From Eunapius fragilis (taxonomy: Eukaryota > Porifera > Demospongiae > Spongillida > Spongillidae): a DNA stretch of 64,000 bases. The stretch spans positions 4,061,711 to 4,125,710 of the forward strand of contig OY811971.1 of the NCBI GenBank assembly GCA_963681505.1, in the 5' to 3' direction. The position numbers and the translations under genes are program-made. Under the pieces are notes generated by a model that did not search any database, was not told where the DNA came from, and worked only from the letters and a program-made list of their open reading frames with translations. Of the stretch, positions 25,576 to 58,100 are shown in pieces (positions within the stretch are counted from its first letter, which is position 1; each line of letters begins with the position of its first letter).

Positions 25576-25815
25576 TACCATCTTGTGTGTTCATAGCCTC
25601 CATCATCATCAGGATCTAATGGAGTGCTCACGGACTACTGCATCCAATACAGGGAGGCTGGCTCCAACTTGCCCTTCACTGAGGTCTATGTGGGTAGCAA
25701 CACCACAGTGTTCCACCTCACGGGCCTCAAACCTCTCTACTCCTATGAGGTGAGGGTGGCAGCCAACACCTCTGCTGGAAGGGGACCATTCTCGTTGTCA
25801 CATCATATCTTTTGA
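23879..25815 (+). CDS. Ig and fibronectin-III domain protein, partial
   Basis: Exons: 23879-24179 (Ig; the two Cys lie in LQLTCTAAG and GRCTCRATNE), 24467-24775 (Ig; TLPCVATSA, then DTGLYQCVV), 25001-25348 (FN3) and 25597-25815 (second half of an FN3, from PPSSSGSNG to YEVRVAANTSAGRGPFS). The Ig exons are symmetric phase 1-1 modules, typical of shuffled extracellular domains. An adhesion or receptor role at the cell surface is inferred. No signal peptide, transmembrane segment or end is visible. The 25001 exon changes frame near 25030 and near 25115, so either two single-base errors exist or the gene is decaying. After 25815 the gene runs into a truncated copy of its own Ig exon. Confidence 0.75.
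25508..25572. repeat. (CT)n microsatellite in FN3 intron
   Basis: About 64 bases of alternating TC directly upstream of the acceptor for the 25597 exon. Confidence 0.95.
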
Positions 25816-26033
25816 TGGCCGCACCGATAACCTACACCATCATCATTTCCCTTCTACCCTTACCTGCTCCCCTTCCCACTCTCACCCTCCCTCCCCCATC
25901 CTTTCATCTCCCTTCCCTCATCGTCCACCTCTCTTTTCTGCTCTTCTCCCCTTCCCTTTCTCCTCCCCTTCCTCCCTCCCTAATCATGTACATGTATAAT
26001 TATTAACTGATTGTGTCATACACCTGTAGCTAT

Positions 26034-26188
26034 GGAGACAGCCACTCTTCCATGTGTGGCGACGTCAGCTGTGGGCACTGAGGTCTCCTACAGGTGGACC
26101 AGGAATGGTACCCCTCTCACCGTTGGGGGAGGCAGACTGTACTATGTGAACGGCTCTGGGACCATTGTCATCAACGAGACAGAGAATA
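26034..26188 (+). pseudogene. Truncated duplicate of the second Ig exon
   Basis: The segment from GGAGACAGCCACTCTTCC to AACGAGACAGAG is nearly identical to part of the 24467-24775 exon, with a few substitutions (one changes Thr to Arg before WTRNG). The second Ig cysteine region is missing and the sequence turns into unrelated CT-rich DNA. It lacks a donor and should not encode a folded domain. Confidence 0.85.
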
Positions 26189-26353
26189 TGAATATTGTTG
26201 TCTCAAGCATATCCTCCTCACACCCCCACCACTCCTCTTAACGTACACTCGAACTGTAATCCTCTCCTCCACCTTCACTTCCTCTCCTCCCCTCTTATGT
26301 CCTCCACCTTCATGCTCTCCTCCACCCCCTCTCCATATCCTTCTCCACATTAG

Positions 26354-47152
<20,799 letters not shown>

Positions 47153-48128
47153 GGACGGAAGACGTGTTGAACAATATGTGACTGTTTCTGTCTAATGCCT
47201 ACCCCTTTCCCATCCCAATTCCCTTAATTCAAATGACATTATTTTCGTTATACCTTTCGTATATTTGATATCAAAAGACACATGTGATTGCTAATAGTTT
47301 TATGTCATAATCATCAGTAGCAGTGGTGCCCAGGCCATTGGCCCAGGTACGCAGACCATAGGCCACTGATATCGATGACCTGGGGAGAGTGGCATTACAG
47401 TGGATTATCAGGGGATGGAGGTGTACTGGGGAAGGATTGGTGATGAAGATGTATATATTACCTCTTGCCAAAACAGACAGACCTTGAGGGGATGATGTAC
47501 GGAACACAGGACATGCAGGGGCGGGTGCAGGAATTGAATGAGGTGTGTGTCCATAAAGAATTTTTGATGAGGGGAGGGGCTCAATAGCTGGTAAGGGGTA
47601 TGGGCCAGCGCTATAAGCTCCACCGTCGTCACATACTTAGCGCAGTTTAGCTGCAACAGAAATGGTCATACGTTATGACTATTGTGCTGATGATGTACTT
47701 AGCTCAGTTGCATTTAAACTAGTCAGGTTTGAAAGTGCTTCATTTCATATGTGTAAAAAAGGTTGCATCAAGTTATTTGATAAGATATTCCGATTCCTAG
47801 GTCATCCACAACTTCTTTCTTATGCACTTGAAAATGGATGGCATGAATTTGTATTTACTCATTTGTACGCGTCAACTACGGCGCTTGTTTCTGGAAAATT
47901 TTTATATTGCGTTAGGTCCATATATGCTAGGTTAGGGTTTAGGGTTGTGTCATGCAATGCATTTAAAGCTGGGAAGCAAAGCTTTCAACATAGCAGCATA
48001 TACATGAACGACATGACATGTATGAATGAAATGCATCATGGCATATCATGGGCGTCCCCAGCTTTTCTGGAAGGGGGGGGGGGGGGGGGGCAGGGTAGGG
48101 CAAGGGGGCGCCATTTGACAGCCGCGTA
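47153..48128. other. ALDH1L 3' flank and poly-G repeat end
   Basis: At least the first ~350 bases after the stop codon are also present after the third copy (63688-64000, up to the window edge). A 164-codon plus frame at 47662-48156 has no family features I recognise. Its end runs through GGGCGTCCCCAGCTTTTC and a G run (48077-48090), which looks like another poly-G repeat terminus. No confident gene. Confidence 0.4.
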
Positions 48129-48353
48129 TACGTTGTCTCAGTCAATAAAAAGTTAACGCTACGTACTACTCTACCTTCGTAACGCAATACCTTATTTAGG
48201 TAATAAATTACGTAGGTAGAAAGTTGCGGTAGATCAGTAGAAAAATGCGTTACCTTATGGCAACACGTAACACGAAAACATATTGAGAACAAGTTGTCAG
48301 GTTGGGCAGCTGCTAAAGCATGGGTACATATCCGCCACACGCATTGCGTCAGA

Positions 48354-48502
48354 CAGCCCCGGATCCAGGATTTGGCTAAGGGGGGGGCGGTTTTACTGGA
48401 GGGGCGGCACATTGGCAATGAATGCTTGCGAAGCCAGGGGTGGATACGAAAAGCGGGGGGGTGGGGGGGGGGTGCTGTCCGTTTTAGGCCCGATCCAAAA
48501 GC

Positions 48503-48534
<32 letters not shown>

Positions 48535-48761
48535 CTGCTTCAGGTCCGATACGAAAAGTGGGGGGGGGGGGGGGGCTGCTTGCCGTACGATGATTTATAT
48601 CTTGGTTTGTGCGCGCGCGCGTGATAGTGCGTGGGATGGGGAATGAAGCGGGGGGGGGGGGGGGGGGGGGGGGGGGGGCGGCAATTGGTCCCAGAGGGCG
48701 GCATTTCGTATGAATGGGGGGGGCGGCCGCCCCCCCCGAGCCTATGCTGGATCCGGGGCTG
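48354..48761. mobile_element. hAT-like MITE, 408 bp, poly-G rich
   Basis: Ends CAGCCCCGGATCC and GGATCCGGGGCTG are inverted repeats, and the flanking GCGTCAGA is present on both sides (48346-48353, 48762-48769): a perfect 8-bp duplication, as for hAT elements. The inside is mostly long G runs broken by short CG-rich segments. It has no transposase. One end of a relative is at 4178-4232. Confidence 0.9.
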
Positions 48762-49642
48762 GCGTCAGACAACACTGCCACTGTTTGGATCGTAGCGATG
48801 GTGTTTACGGACTACGTGAAGCAAAGGATTTTATTCTATCATCAACAGGGGCGTAAGAGTAGAACCATTAGGAATCTTTTGTTGGGGGAAGGGTTGATCG
48901 TTAGCCATGTAGGTATTTATCGATTCCTAAAAAGGTTTGAAAAATGTGGAACTTTGGCGCGCCGCCGTGGATCTGGTAGACCTTCAAAGATTACTGACGA
49001 GGTGAAGAGGATCGTGGAGGCACAAATGCAGCTTGACGATGAAACGACCGCTGTTTAGCTTCGCGCGCTTCTGGCACAGAAAGGTGCGTATTATTTGGAT
49101 TAATCATCGATTGAGTTATAATAGTCCAAGTTTTCATAGGTCATAAACTTTCGCTTCGCACCATTTTGCGTGCGCGGAGAAGCCTCGGATGGGTGTTCAG
49201 GGGCAGCGCTTATTGCCAAATCATCAGGTACAACTTTAGCTACAGGTTCATATCGAACATGTCTTATACCGCTTGCGGTTCGATAGGGAAGGCAACAAGG
49301 TCAAACGCTTTGAATGGTGCCAGGAACATCAGCAGGACAACTTCTCCGACGTAATATGGACAGATGAGTCTTCTATTCAGTTAGAAAGTCACCGAAGGAC
49401 ATGCTGTCGAAAGATTGGGCAACCGCCTAAACCGAAGCCGAGGTAATGAGTTACTGAACGTAAATGGTTAATACAATTTTAACGGGCGTTACTAAAACGC
49501 GGAACGGAACGGAACGCCACGGAATATTCCGTTCCGTCCGTGACTATTCCACGGAACTAGCTGATATAGTACCTTTTACCTTTATAACCTCGTTCTGAGG
49601 TCGACATAGCTGGTGGATACTTTTCCATAGGTTGAAAGTACA

Positions 49643-49894
49643 TTGATAGCTTCAATTCTCCATCCCCCAAACACTTCTACAACCAAAAGGCTTACTAGAT
49701 CATTATTACATAATCATACACCCACAAATAAAAAGTCAAGTCACGAGGGCAGGAACTCCCTTGCCAAGATGGCTCTGACAATGGACCTGACCAAGGTGAA
49801 GTTCATCCTACTGTACATGTCCACCAAGATGGAAGGTTTGGGAGAGGACAAGCTGATGGCAAGGTTGGATGCCAATCTAGAGAAAGTGAGATGA
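49643..49894 (+). CDS. Short ORF inside MULE, unrecognised
   Basis: 83 codons on the strand opposite the MULE gene, with a Leu/Met-rich helix-like segment (KVKFILLYMSTKMEGL). It lies between the left terminal repeat and the 3' end of the main gene. No family recognised; it may be non-coding. Confidence 0.2.
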   Translation: MIASILHPPNTSTTKRLTRSLLHNHTPTNKKSSHEGRNSLAKMALTMDLTKVKFILLYMSTKMEGLGEDKLMARLDANLEKVR

Positions 49895-50050
49895 GCCTCC
49901 TTAAGATGACCTGCATGACTCCCTTAGTATGGCTGGGCAAGGAGGAGACTTACAGTGACATCAAAAGCTGCAGGCCTGTCCCTGTCCCACCCAGCAATGA
50001 GCACATCTGCAGGTCATGCATAAAAAATCACTAAGAAAATAAAACAGCAA

Positions 50051-53010
50051 CTACACACTACAATTGTCACATAGCCATTTGGTACTGCGCTCCCATGCTT
50101 TTTTTGGGACTTGAATACAAATGTCACCATGAAACCATTCCTTGCATTGACTGCAGGCAATCATAGCTTCAAGTGCCATCCTAGGCATTCTGCAAACACA
50201 ATAAACTTTTATGACCTGTTTGTTCTTTATCTTAGGTGTACAGTGTCTTGTGCGCTGCACTGGAAATTCTGTCATTACACCTTCTTCAATGCACTTCATC
50301 AAGTGTTGCCTCATTTTTGCCTGACAATAAAACTTTGTTTCTGGGTGGGTTCCAAAACAGATAGAAGTGGCAAATGCAATTGCAAAAGGTCCACAATCAC
50401 CACCTCCACTTTGATGCTGCACATCCACGAAGTGAACATTTATTTTACTTGATTTGGTCCGGGTAATAGTGGCTATTTGCTGCTGGACGTGTGGAGAGCA
50501 CTGATGGAAAAGACTGTCATATATAAGGATTGATGCAGGATCCCCTGCTCCTATATTGGAAATAATCAACCAATGTTTCTGGGTGTTATCATGTAAGACT
50601 TGAACGTATGGTCGTTGTTGTACTGCAAAGGTCATTGCCAATCCACATCCTACACTTTGAAATCCAAAAATGCTCTTGAATTGTGTAGCTAAAAGTGTCT
50701 GTGCTGTATCTATGATGGATGCATTCAACCATTGTCCAGGTGTGGTTAGAATTCTTTTGTCATGCTCATGTAGTTGAAATCGTTCAATCCAAACTTTTTC
50801 ATCTTCTGTACTTAGGTCGTCACCATTATCTAAAGATATAGGAATGTTTGAAGTTGAGTTAGATTTAGCTGACAACTCTTTTCTTTCTCTTTCACGGGTC
50901 ACCTTCGCCAAATTCATAGCCAGGTGATTTCTTGATTCAACCATATGTTCACAATCTCCTGACACAGTAACTGGGTTAGACTTTTGATGTTCCTGGGAAG
51001 CATGCCCACTAGATGCATTTTTGTGTGTATTTGACTGACCAACAATCTCAAAACCTATGTACAAAAATACATACACCCATGATAGATTGAGCTAAGTCTC
51101 ACAAAACAATTATAGTCCATATTTACTCACTTGTACAATCCTCAGGCTGTTTCATGTGTTCATCTTGATAATTTTCACCTTGTCGTAGCTCCACCTCATC
51201 TGTTCTAACATCTTCACCTTCAGGTTGTCTCACTTCATCAGTTCTATTATCTTCATCACCTGGTAGTTCCACCTCATTGGTGCTATCACCTTCCCCTGCT
51301 GGTAGTTTCACTTCTTCTGTTTGAGCTGCTTCATCATCTGGTGATTTCTTCTCTTCTGTTAGACTACCTCTCACACCCACTAATTGCTTTAGCTGATCCG
51401 TTTCATCTATCTGAAGTGCATTGCCTGGAGTTAAAATTAACTTAGTCATATCAACACAGTTAACGCATAAAACATAACTCAGATCACTTTCAACATCATT
51501 ACGACGAGGACGTTTCCTGCCACTTCTCTTATCTCCCTTGCTCCTGGTGTTTTTCCGAAGCTGAGACAGGTTAGTAATTCTACGCTCGTTAACTGCAGGG
51601 ATGTCGATGCTCATCTTCACTGCAAGTATATGGTAGCAATCACACTTAGTGGGACAGTGTTTCAGTTGGAAAGACTGTTACTACACTTGCTGTACCAGTC
51701 GTGCCCTTTACAAGGAAAACACCTAGCTTTGCATCAAAACTCACAAAACCACTTGCTATACACAACTTGGCACAATATTGAGCAGTACCTTTGCAGGAGC
51801 TTGCACTCACAATTTCTTCACTGCCCTGTACGGAAGTTGTATTAGCAATTACTGTTGTGGCAGTAGTGTTTTCGTCTGCTATTTTCCCTTGCAACCTTTG
51901 AACAATTTCCTTAGGTGAACATGTTGGAAGCAATTCCATTTCCTTCATTCCAGAAACAACATCTGAGTATTGGCTCAGAACATGGTATTCCCCCATTCCT
52001 GCTAATCCTCTCCTTATTTCATTGATGTAATAAGCCTGCATCTGATAAAATGCTAGTACTGCATTGTCTATTTTAACTTCTTTCCATCCTTGCAATTCTT
52101 TCAATACAAAATTCAAACTATCAGATTGATTATTAGTTATGCCACTGTATGGGTTGTAAATATGAAGATCTTCAAGAGCCCACCTACCAGTATGTACTGG
52201 AACATGGGGGTGTATATCTTTAAGGTAATACTTTGTGAATTCCACTGTCCCACCTGGTTTTACAATTCTCCAATTTGTCAGTATATTTTTCAAGGGTAGA
52301 ACAATTAAATTACCTATGAACATCATCTAAGTAAATTGTGTTATCTGAAGATGGAGCTCCGTGTTGGTGCAGCCATTGGCGTATATCCCTAAGAATAGGA
52401 TTCCAGCAAAATACAGAGCAATAATTGGAAGTTCAGATTGCACAGCTTTCATTAATGCAGCCTCCCTGTCCATTACAAGTGGAATCTTCATCTTCTTTAA
52501 TGATGGCAATCCTCTAAAAAAAAGTCTGAAATTAACATTCTCTGACATATAGCATTAACATATGAAGAGCTATAAACACATATCAAATTTATATATGTAA
52601 TAATAGTTCCGGAGAAATAATACATTTCAAATACTCTGTCATTCAAGTGCTTTGGAAAAATGCTCTGTCATTCAAGAGGTTGTGATTCTAGGAAACGAAC
52701 TACTGCCCTGTGCAAAGTACCAACCTCCGTTTGTTCAGTGTATTTGACAAGGAACAAATAAGTTGTATTAAAATCAGATACGCAGCACTTGAATGTCCGA
52801 GCTTTGATATTACTTATCCAAAGCACTGGTACTAACTGTGAATATCACATGCTGAAACAGGTGCATTTTTCCGTAACAAACGGCATTACCTTCTTTGATA
52901 GTGTTCAACGCTTTATACAGGTAAACGTCGTCTCCTTTTGGGTTCACCGGAGGATCAGTGATGAAATTTGCAGGTGGTGTTAGAAGGATTGCTTCCACTT
53001 CACATGGAGA
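50051..53010 (-). pseudogene. MULE transposase-SWIM-Ulp1-PHD polyprotein, frameshifted
   Basis: Minus-strand order: an N-terminal exon (about 53010-52885); transposase core with LVMDREAAL (Asp) and, after a one-base shift near 52415, VFCWNPILRDIRQWL; NPYSGITNNQSDSLNFVL, where the family usually has Glu but Asp stands; INEIRRGLAGMGEYHV; then, after another shift near 51655, the SWIM finger CPTKCDCYHILAVK (about 51640-51605). A basic stretch and a five-fold acidic repeat (DEVxxPxGEDxRT) follow, and after a small intron (GTGAGT at about 51120 to 51077) a Ulp1 protease (QWLNASIIDTAQ, QKHWLIISN with His, LIYDSL with Asp, GGGDCGPFAIAF with Cys) and a PHD finger (VYCVCRMP to WLCDNC). The downstream Ulp1-PHD frame of about 340 codons is intact. 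The two shifts mean the full protein is not encoded as assembled. Confidence 0.8.
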
Positions 53011-53622
53011 CAGCGATTTCCGACTAAATGTTCTGCGTCCATGTCAAATTACTTCGAGCAATGCTACAACGCGTTCACACCTTATATTTCAACGCAAGCG
53101 CATTTGTTCCGTGGAATAGTCACGGAACGGAACGGAATATTCCGTGCCGTTCCGTTCCGTTCCGTGTTTTAGTAACGCCCAATTTTAACCACGTATTGTT
53201 ACAGACCAAAACATCCTGTCAAAGTACACGTTTGGGGGGCAATCAGCTTGAAAGGAACAGCTAAACTGTGCATATTTGACGGGATTATGGATTCTCCGCT
53301 CTATGTTAACATCTTGGAGACGACCTTGTTGCCGTTCCTAGCACGCAATTTTCCAACCTCGCATCGTTTCATGGCTGATAACGATCCAAAGCACACATCG
53401 AAGTTAGCACAGCAGTTTTTGAAGGAGAAGCAAGTGAACTGGTGGAGGACCCCTGCTGAATCAACTGACCTCAATCCTATTGAAAACCTATGGCATGAAT
53501 TGAAGGAGTATATGCGGAGAGAGGTGAAGCCTAAAAACAAGGAAGAACTTATTAGAGGGATCAAGGCCTTTTGGAAGACAGTGACACCATCTGTGTGTGC
53601 TAAATACATAGGACACTTTTAA

Positions 53623-53840
53623 AAAGTAATCCCTAAATCTATAGAACTGAAGGGGGATGCTACTGGTTATTGAGTGCTTGAAGTTCAGTTTGTAAAGCAA
53701 TTTTATTATTTCTTGTTACCTTCATATACAAGCCCATAAGTAAAGAGGGAGGGGTCCATATGGCAGGAAATTGTTTTCATGTGAACAAGTAAACCTCTAA
53801 GCAGCTGTACATTTCACCTAATCCACTCACACCTCACTAC
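53623..53840. other. 3' flank of Tc1 transposase
   Basis: AT-rich, no terminal repeat recognised and no coding sequence. Confidence 0.4.
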
Positions 53841-55033
53841 TTGGCTTAGTGCATTAACCCCACCACTTCTCATACTGTGACCACACCCATGGACCCTGTT
53901 TGCGGCTTAGTGCATTAGCCCCACCACTTCTCACTCTGTGACCACACCCATGGACCATGTTTGCGGCTTAGTGCATTAACCCCACCACTTCTCACTCTGT
54001 GACCACACCCATGGACCCTGTTTGCGGCTTAGTGCATTAACCCCACCACTTCTCACTCTGTGACCACACCCATAGACCCTGTTTGCGGCTTAGTGCATTA
54101 ACCCCACCACTTCTCACTGACTGACCACACCCATGGACCCTGTTTGCGGCTTAGTGCATTAACCCCACCACTTCTCACTCTGTGACCACACCCATGGACC
54201 CTGTTTGCGGCTTAGTGCATTAACCCCACCACTTCTCACTCTGTGACCACACCCATAGACCATGTTTGCGGCATAGCCACCACTTCTCACTCTGTGACCA
54301 CACCCATGGACCCTGTTTGCGGCTTAGTGCATTAACCCCACCACTTCTCACTCTGTGACCACACCCATGGACCCTGTTTGCGGCTTAGTGCATTAACCCC
54401 ACCACTTCTCACTGACTGACCACACCCATGGACCCTGTTTGCGGCTTAGTGCATTAACCCCACCACTTCTCACTCTGTGACCACACCCATGGACCCTGTT
54501 TGCGGCTTAGTGCATTAACCCCACCACTTCTCACTCCCTGGCCACACCCATAGACCCTGTTTGCGGCTTAGTGCATTAACCCCACCACTTCTCACTGACT
54601 GACCACACCCATGGACCCTGTTTGCGGCTTAGTGCATTAACCCCACCACTTCTCACTCTGTGACCACACCCATGGACCCTGTTTGCGGCTTAGTGCATTA
54701 ACCCCACCACTTCTCACTCCCTGGCCACACCCATAGACCCTGTTTGCGGCTTAGTGCATTAACCCCACCACTTCTCACTGACTGACCACACCCATGGACC
54801 CTGTTTGCGGCTTAGTGCATTAACCCCACCACTTCTCACTCCCTGGCCACACCCATAGACCCTGTTTGTGGCTTAGTGCATTAACCCCACCACTTCTCAC
54901 TCCCTGGCCACACCCATAGACCCTGTTTGCGGCTTAGTGCATTAACCCCACCACTTCTCACTCCCTGGCCACACCCATAGACCCTGTTTGTGGCTTAGTG
55001 CATTAACCCCACCACTTCTCACTCCCTGGCCAC
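53840..55033. repeat. 61-bp minisatellite
   Basis: About 19 copies of a 61-base unit (GCGGCTTAGTGCATTAACCC, CCACCACTTCTCACT, GACCACACCCATGGACC). Variants CTCTGTGACC, GACTGACC and CCCTGGCC are interspersed, hinting at higher-order structure in the right half. It lies just beyond the 3' end of the BEN gene. Confidence 0.95.
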
Positions 55034-55106
55034 TGCTTCATCCAAGAGTAGATTGATAATATCAATGAACATATGCATATACATAATGGCTAAACACAAC
55101 ACTCGT

Positions 55107-58100
55107 TTAAGGATAGTTTCTAGCTCGAGTGCACCCATGGCCTATACTAGATACACACCTACTCCATACAGGTTCGAAGTCATGTGGTGCACTCCAATAT
55201 TTAACTAATATACCAAACAAAAATTGTTTTAAACTATTTAGCTCACTAATGGGCAATCCCTTGAATGCTGTGCACCCCATTACAGTGCATTGAGCCATTA
55301 CTTTAGTTCCAAAGTAGGATTCAGTTGCCAATTTCAGAGCGAGTGTATGAACTTTGCTCTCCGATGTCAAGCTGCGGTGACACTGAACCGTAAATTCCGG
55401 AGGCCTGAGGTTGGATCTTTCTATCTCATTTGAGGGCAGATGGTTATGACCCTCTCTTATTGGAAGACATCTGGGTGAGTCCCCGCTCGTGCTTGGAGAT
55501 AGCAAGACTTCTGAAGGGAGTGGTAGTTGTGGTGCTGGCTGAGGCATTAGCGGTACTGCTGTGTGCTGGAGTAGAGGAACTGCAGGTGTTGCTTGGCCAG
55601 CTGAAGGAGATGGCCTGGGCACTGGTGTTGTGGAGCTGTTATGTAACCTTGCTGGCCATGAAGGTTTACCAGTCAGTGCTATCTCATCCAGCTTCCCCAA
55701 AAGTGCCTCTTTAAGGTCCCTGATGGCATCAACGATACTAGCCTCCATCTTTTGCACTGAGGGTTTAAGAGTGATGGAAAATCCCCAAATCCCAAATTCA
55801 GTTACCTGCTTTAACAACATTGGAGGTGTCTGATGTAGACATAGGTGAAGGTGGATGGTATGGTGATGGAAGAGGTGGTGGTGACAGAGACCATCGAGGT
55901 GATGGAGATCCTCTATGCGGTGAGCATAGTACAGCATGTAGTGGCTCAGCTGAAAATGTGTGAGGTTGATAATCACAACCAGATACTTATAGAAAGCCTT
56001 ACATTGGTGAGACTGGGCAAGCATTGACTGAGGCAACGGTGGTGTGTAGGTGCATGCTGGTAATTGTGATAGGGACCTATTCAAAGATTAAGAACACTAT
56101 ACGTGATCAAGGAAACTGAACATGGTATTGCATACTTTCAGATGTGGCTGCTTCTGGCTGAAGTATTGCCTGAGATATAATGGTTAGTGGCTGAGATGCA
56201 GCTGTTGTCTGGGATGTACATGTAACTGGAAGCAGGGGTGTGGTGGCTGGAGGCTGGGGTATGGTGGCTGGAGGCAGGGATGTAGCGGCTGGAAGCAGGG
56301 GTGTAGCGGCTGGAAGCAGGGGTGCGGTGGCTGGAAGCAGAGGTGTGGTGGCTGGAGGCAGGGGTGTGGTGGCTGGAGGCAGGGGTGTGGTGGCTGGAAG
56401 CAGGTGTGTGGTGGCTGGAAGCAGGGGTGTGGAGGCTGGAGGCAGGGGTGTAGCGGCTGGAGGCAGGGGTGCGGTGGCTGGAAGCAGAGGTGTGGTGGCT
56501 GGAGGCAGGGGTGTGGTGGCTGGAGGCAGGGGTGTGGTGGCTGGAAGCAGGTGTGTGGTGGCTGGAAGCAGGGGTGTGGAGGCTGGAGGCAGGGGTGTAG
56601 CGGCTGGAGGCAGGGGTGTAGCGGCTGGAAGCAGGGGTGCGGTGCTGGAAGCAGGGGTGTGGTGGCTGGAGGCAGGGGTGTGGTGGCTGGAGGCAGGGTT
56701 GTGGTGGCTGGAGGCAGGGGTGTGGTGGCTGGAGGCAGGGGTGTGGTGGCTTGAGGCAGGGGTGTAGCGGCTGGAGGCAAGGGTGCGGTGGCTAGTGGCT
56801 GAGATGCGGCTGTTGGCTGGGATGTAGTTGGAGGCTGAGGTGTGGTGACTGGTGGAGGGGGTGTGGCTGGTGTTAGATCAGCCACTGAAAAATTAATTCC
56901 ACTATTAACAGAACCAAGACATACTTTCAGGATCAGATGTGAAATCATCATCTGCTCCACTTCCATAGTCCAGAATCCTCCCTGAAATAATGCTTTGTTT
57001 AACATGCAGTTCTTTAACCAATATCTACCTACATTGTATGGGCTTTGACTTGGCCTTTCCAGCCTTTGCTCTTCCTGTATTTGCCCTGGCCTTTCCAGTC
57101 TTTGCCTTTACAGCCAACTTTTTCCCTGATAGTTTTAAAGTGCCACAGGTACTCATCAGCAATAAATTTAATCATCAATGACAAACTAACGTTTAGGTGT
57201 AGAGGCTGCATCTTTATCTGACAATTCATTTCCTGATGGGTACGGGAAACGCGCTACATTACCAACGGAAGATTGTAGAGTAATACTAACGTTCTGGGGC
57301 GGTAGTCACTGCAACAGGCCTTAGATACCGCGCTTCTTCCAGTTCCACAAGTATATTAAAAACATTCTCTATGAGAAAGTTGGTGGCATATAGGATTTGA
57401 AGGCAATGGTGGTGTAAAAAGGAAGGAAACAAGGGTCTAATAATAAGGGAAAATGGAATAGTCCTATATTTAGCACACAAACAACATACTATATCCTACA
57501 TATAGAAATGTGCTAAATATAGAACTATTCCATTTTCCCTTATTATTAGACCCTTGTTTCCTTCCTTTTTACACCACCATTGCCTTCAACTCCTATATGC
57601 CACCAACTTTCTCATAGAGAATGTTTTTTATATACTTGTTTCATTGATTTTTATTCATACCCGATTATGGGCCGTATAGCATGTTAAGTAATCCATCTTG
57701 ATATGAGAGGGAGGTTGTAAAGGTACGACATACCTTTGAGTGACCTTAACTCTTTCGCCGAGCGAGATGCACGTTCAGGACTATGGCAATATCGCTGTCT
57801 TTTTTCAGGATCTGCTCGATACCTTGCACGTCGAGAGGTCCGTTAATTCCTTTTCAGGATCTGAGGGGGCTTTAAGGGGCGGCCGAAATAGAAGAGAGGT
57901 TATTAATTGTCGCCCCAGCGCGATCGAACCCACGAACGCATTTTGTACCGGGCCAGACTGAAGCAGACAGCACCCTCCCCCCCCCCCCCCCCTTCCTACA
58001 GTCTACTAATCGCATCTAGATACCTTGCGCGTCGAGAGGTCCGTTTCTTTTCAGGCTCTGCTCGATATTTTCGAGCGAATAACAAGAACGATTATAGTAC

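Larger units (their letters stand above)
49484..53180 (-). mobile_element. MULE (Mutator-like) transposon, 3.7 kb
   Basis: The ends GGGCGTTACTAAAAC and GTTTTAGTAACGCCC are inverted repeats, followed inward by runs of CGGAAC/GTTCC motifs. Flanks are identical AATTTTAAC (49475-49483, 53181-53189), a 9-bp duplication as expected for Mutator-like elements. It encodes a minus-strand transposase with SWIM finger, Ulp1 protease and PHD finger. It is inserted in the intron of a Tc1 transposase. Confidence 0.92.
48799..53622 (+). pseudogene. Tc1-type transposase, broken
   Basis: The N-terminal part (48799-49058) carries the paired-like helix-turn-helix (DYVKQRILFYHQQGRKSR, then RRRGSGRPSKI). A TAG stop at 49056 interrupts it where a Gln codon would fit. 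Later exons give LGWVFRGSAYCQ, REGNKVKRFEW and VIWTDESSIQLE (first Asp). After an intron holding the MULE, the last exon has HRFMADNDPKHTS (second Asp) and DLNPIENLWHELK (Glu), 34 residues apart from the first Asp of DND, so DD34E. The reading frame ends properly after CAKYIGHF. Apart from the stop, the catalytic residues survive. If the inserted element were absent, the intron would be about 60 bases. Confidence 0.85.
48129..53650 (+). mobile_element. Tc1-like transposon with two nested insertions
   Basis: The left end near 48129-48160 (CAGTCAATAAAAAGTTAACG) resembles, in inverse, the end at 62950-62980. The transposase starts at 48799. A hAT MITE (48354-48761) sits between the end and the gene, and a MULE (49484-53180) sits within the transposase intron. 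No matching right terminal repeat was found after the stop codon near 53622, so the right limit is approximate. Confidence 0.65.

Noticed and set aside
48283..48781. Gly- or Pro-rich ORFs on both strands
   Set aside because: They are translations of the G runs of the hAT-like MITE.
53840..55033. CRISPR-like regular array
   Set aside because: The repeats are contiguous 61-bp units with no unique spacers, in a eukaryotic setting with no cas genes.
57740..57961. 73-codon ORF in element X, also at 33339-33551
   Set aside because: Present in both copies but without recognisable features; conservation follows from the recent duplication, so coding is unsupported.
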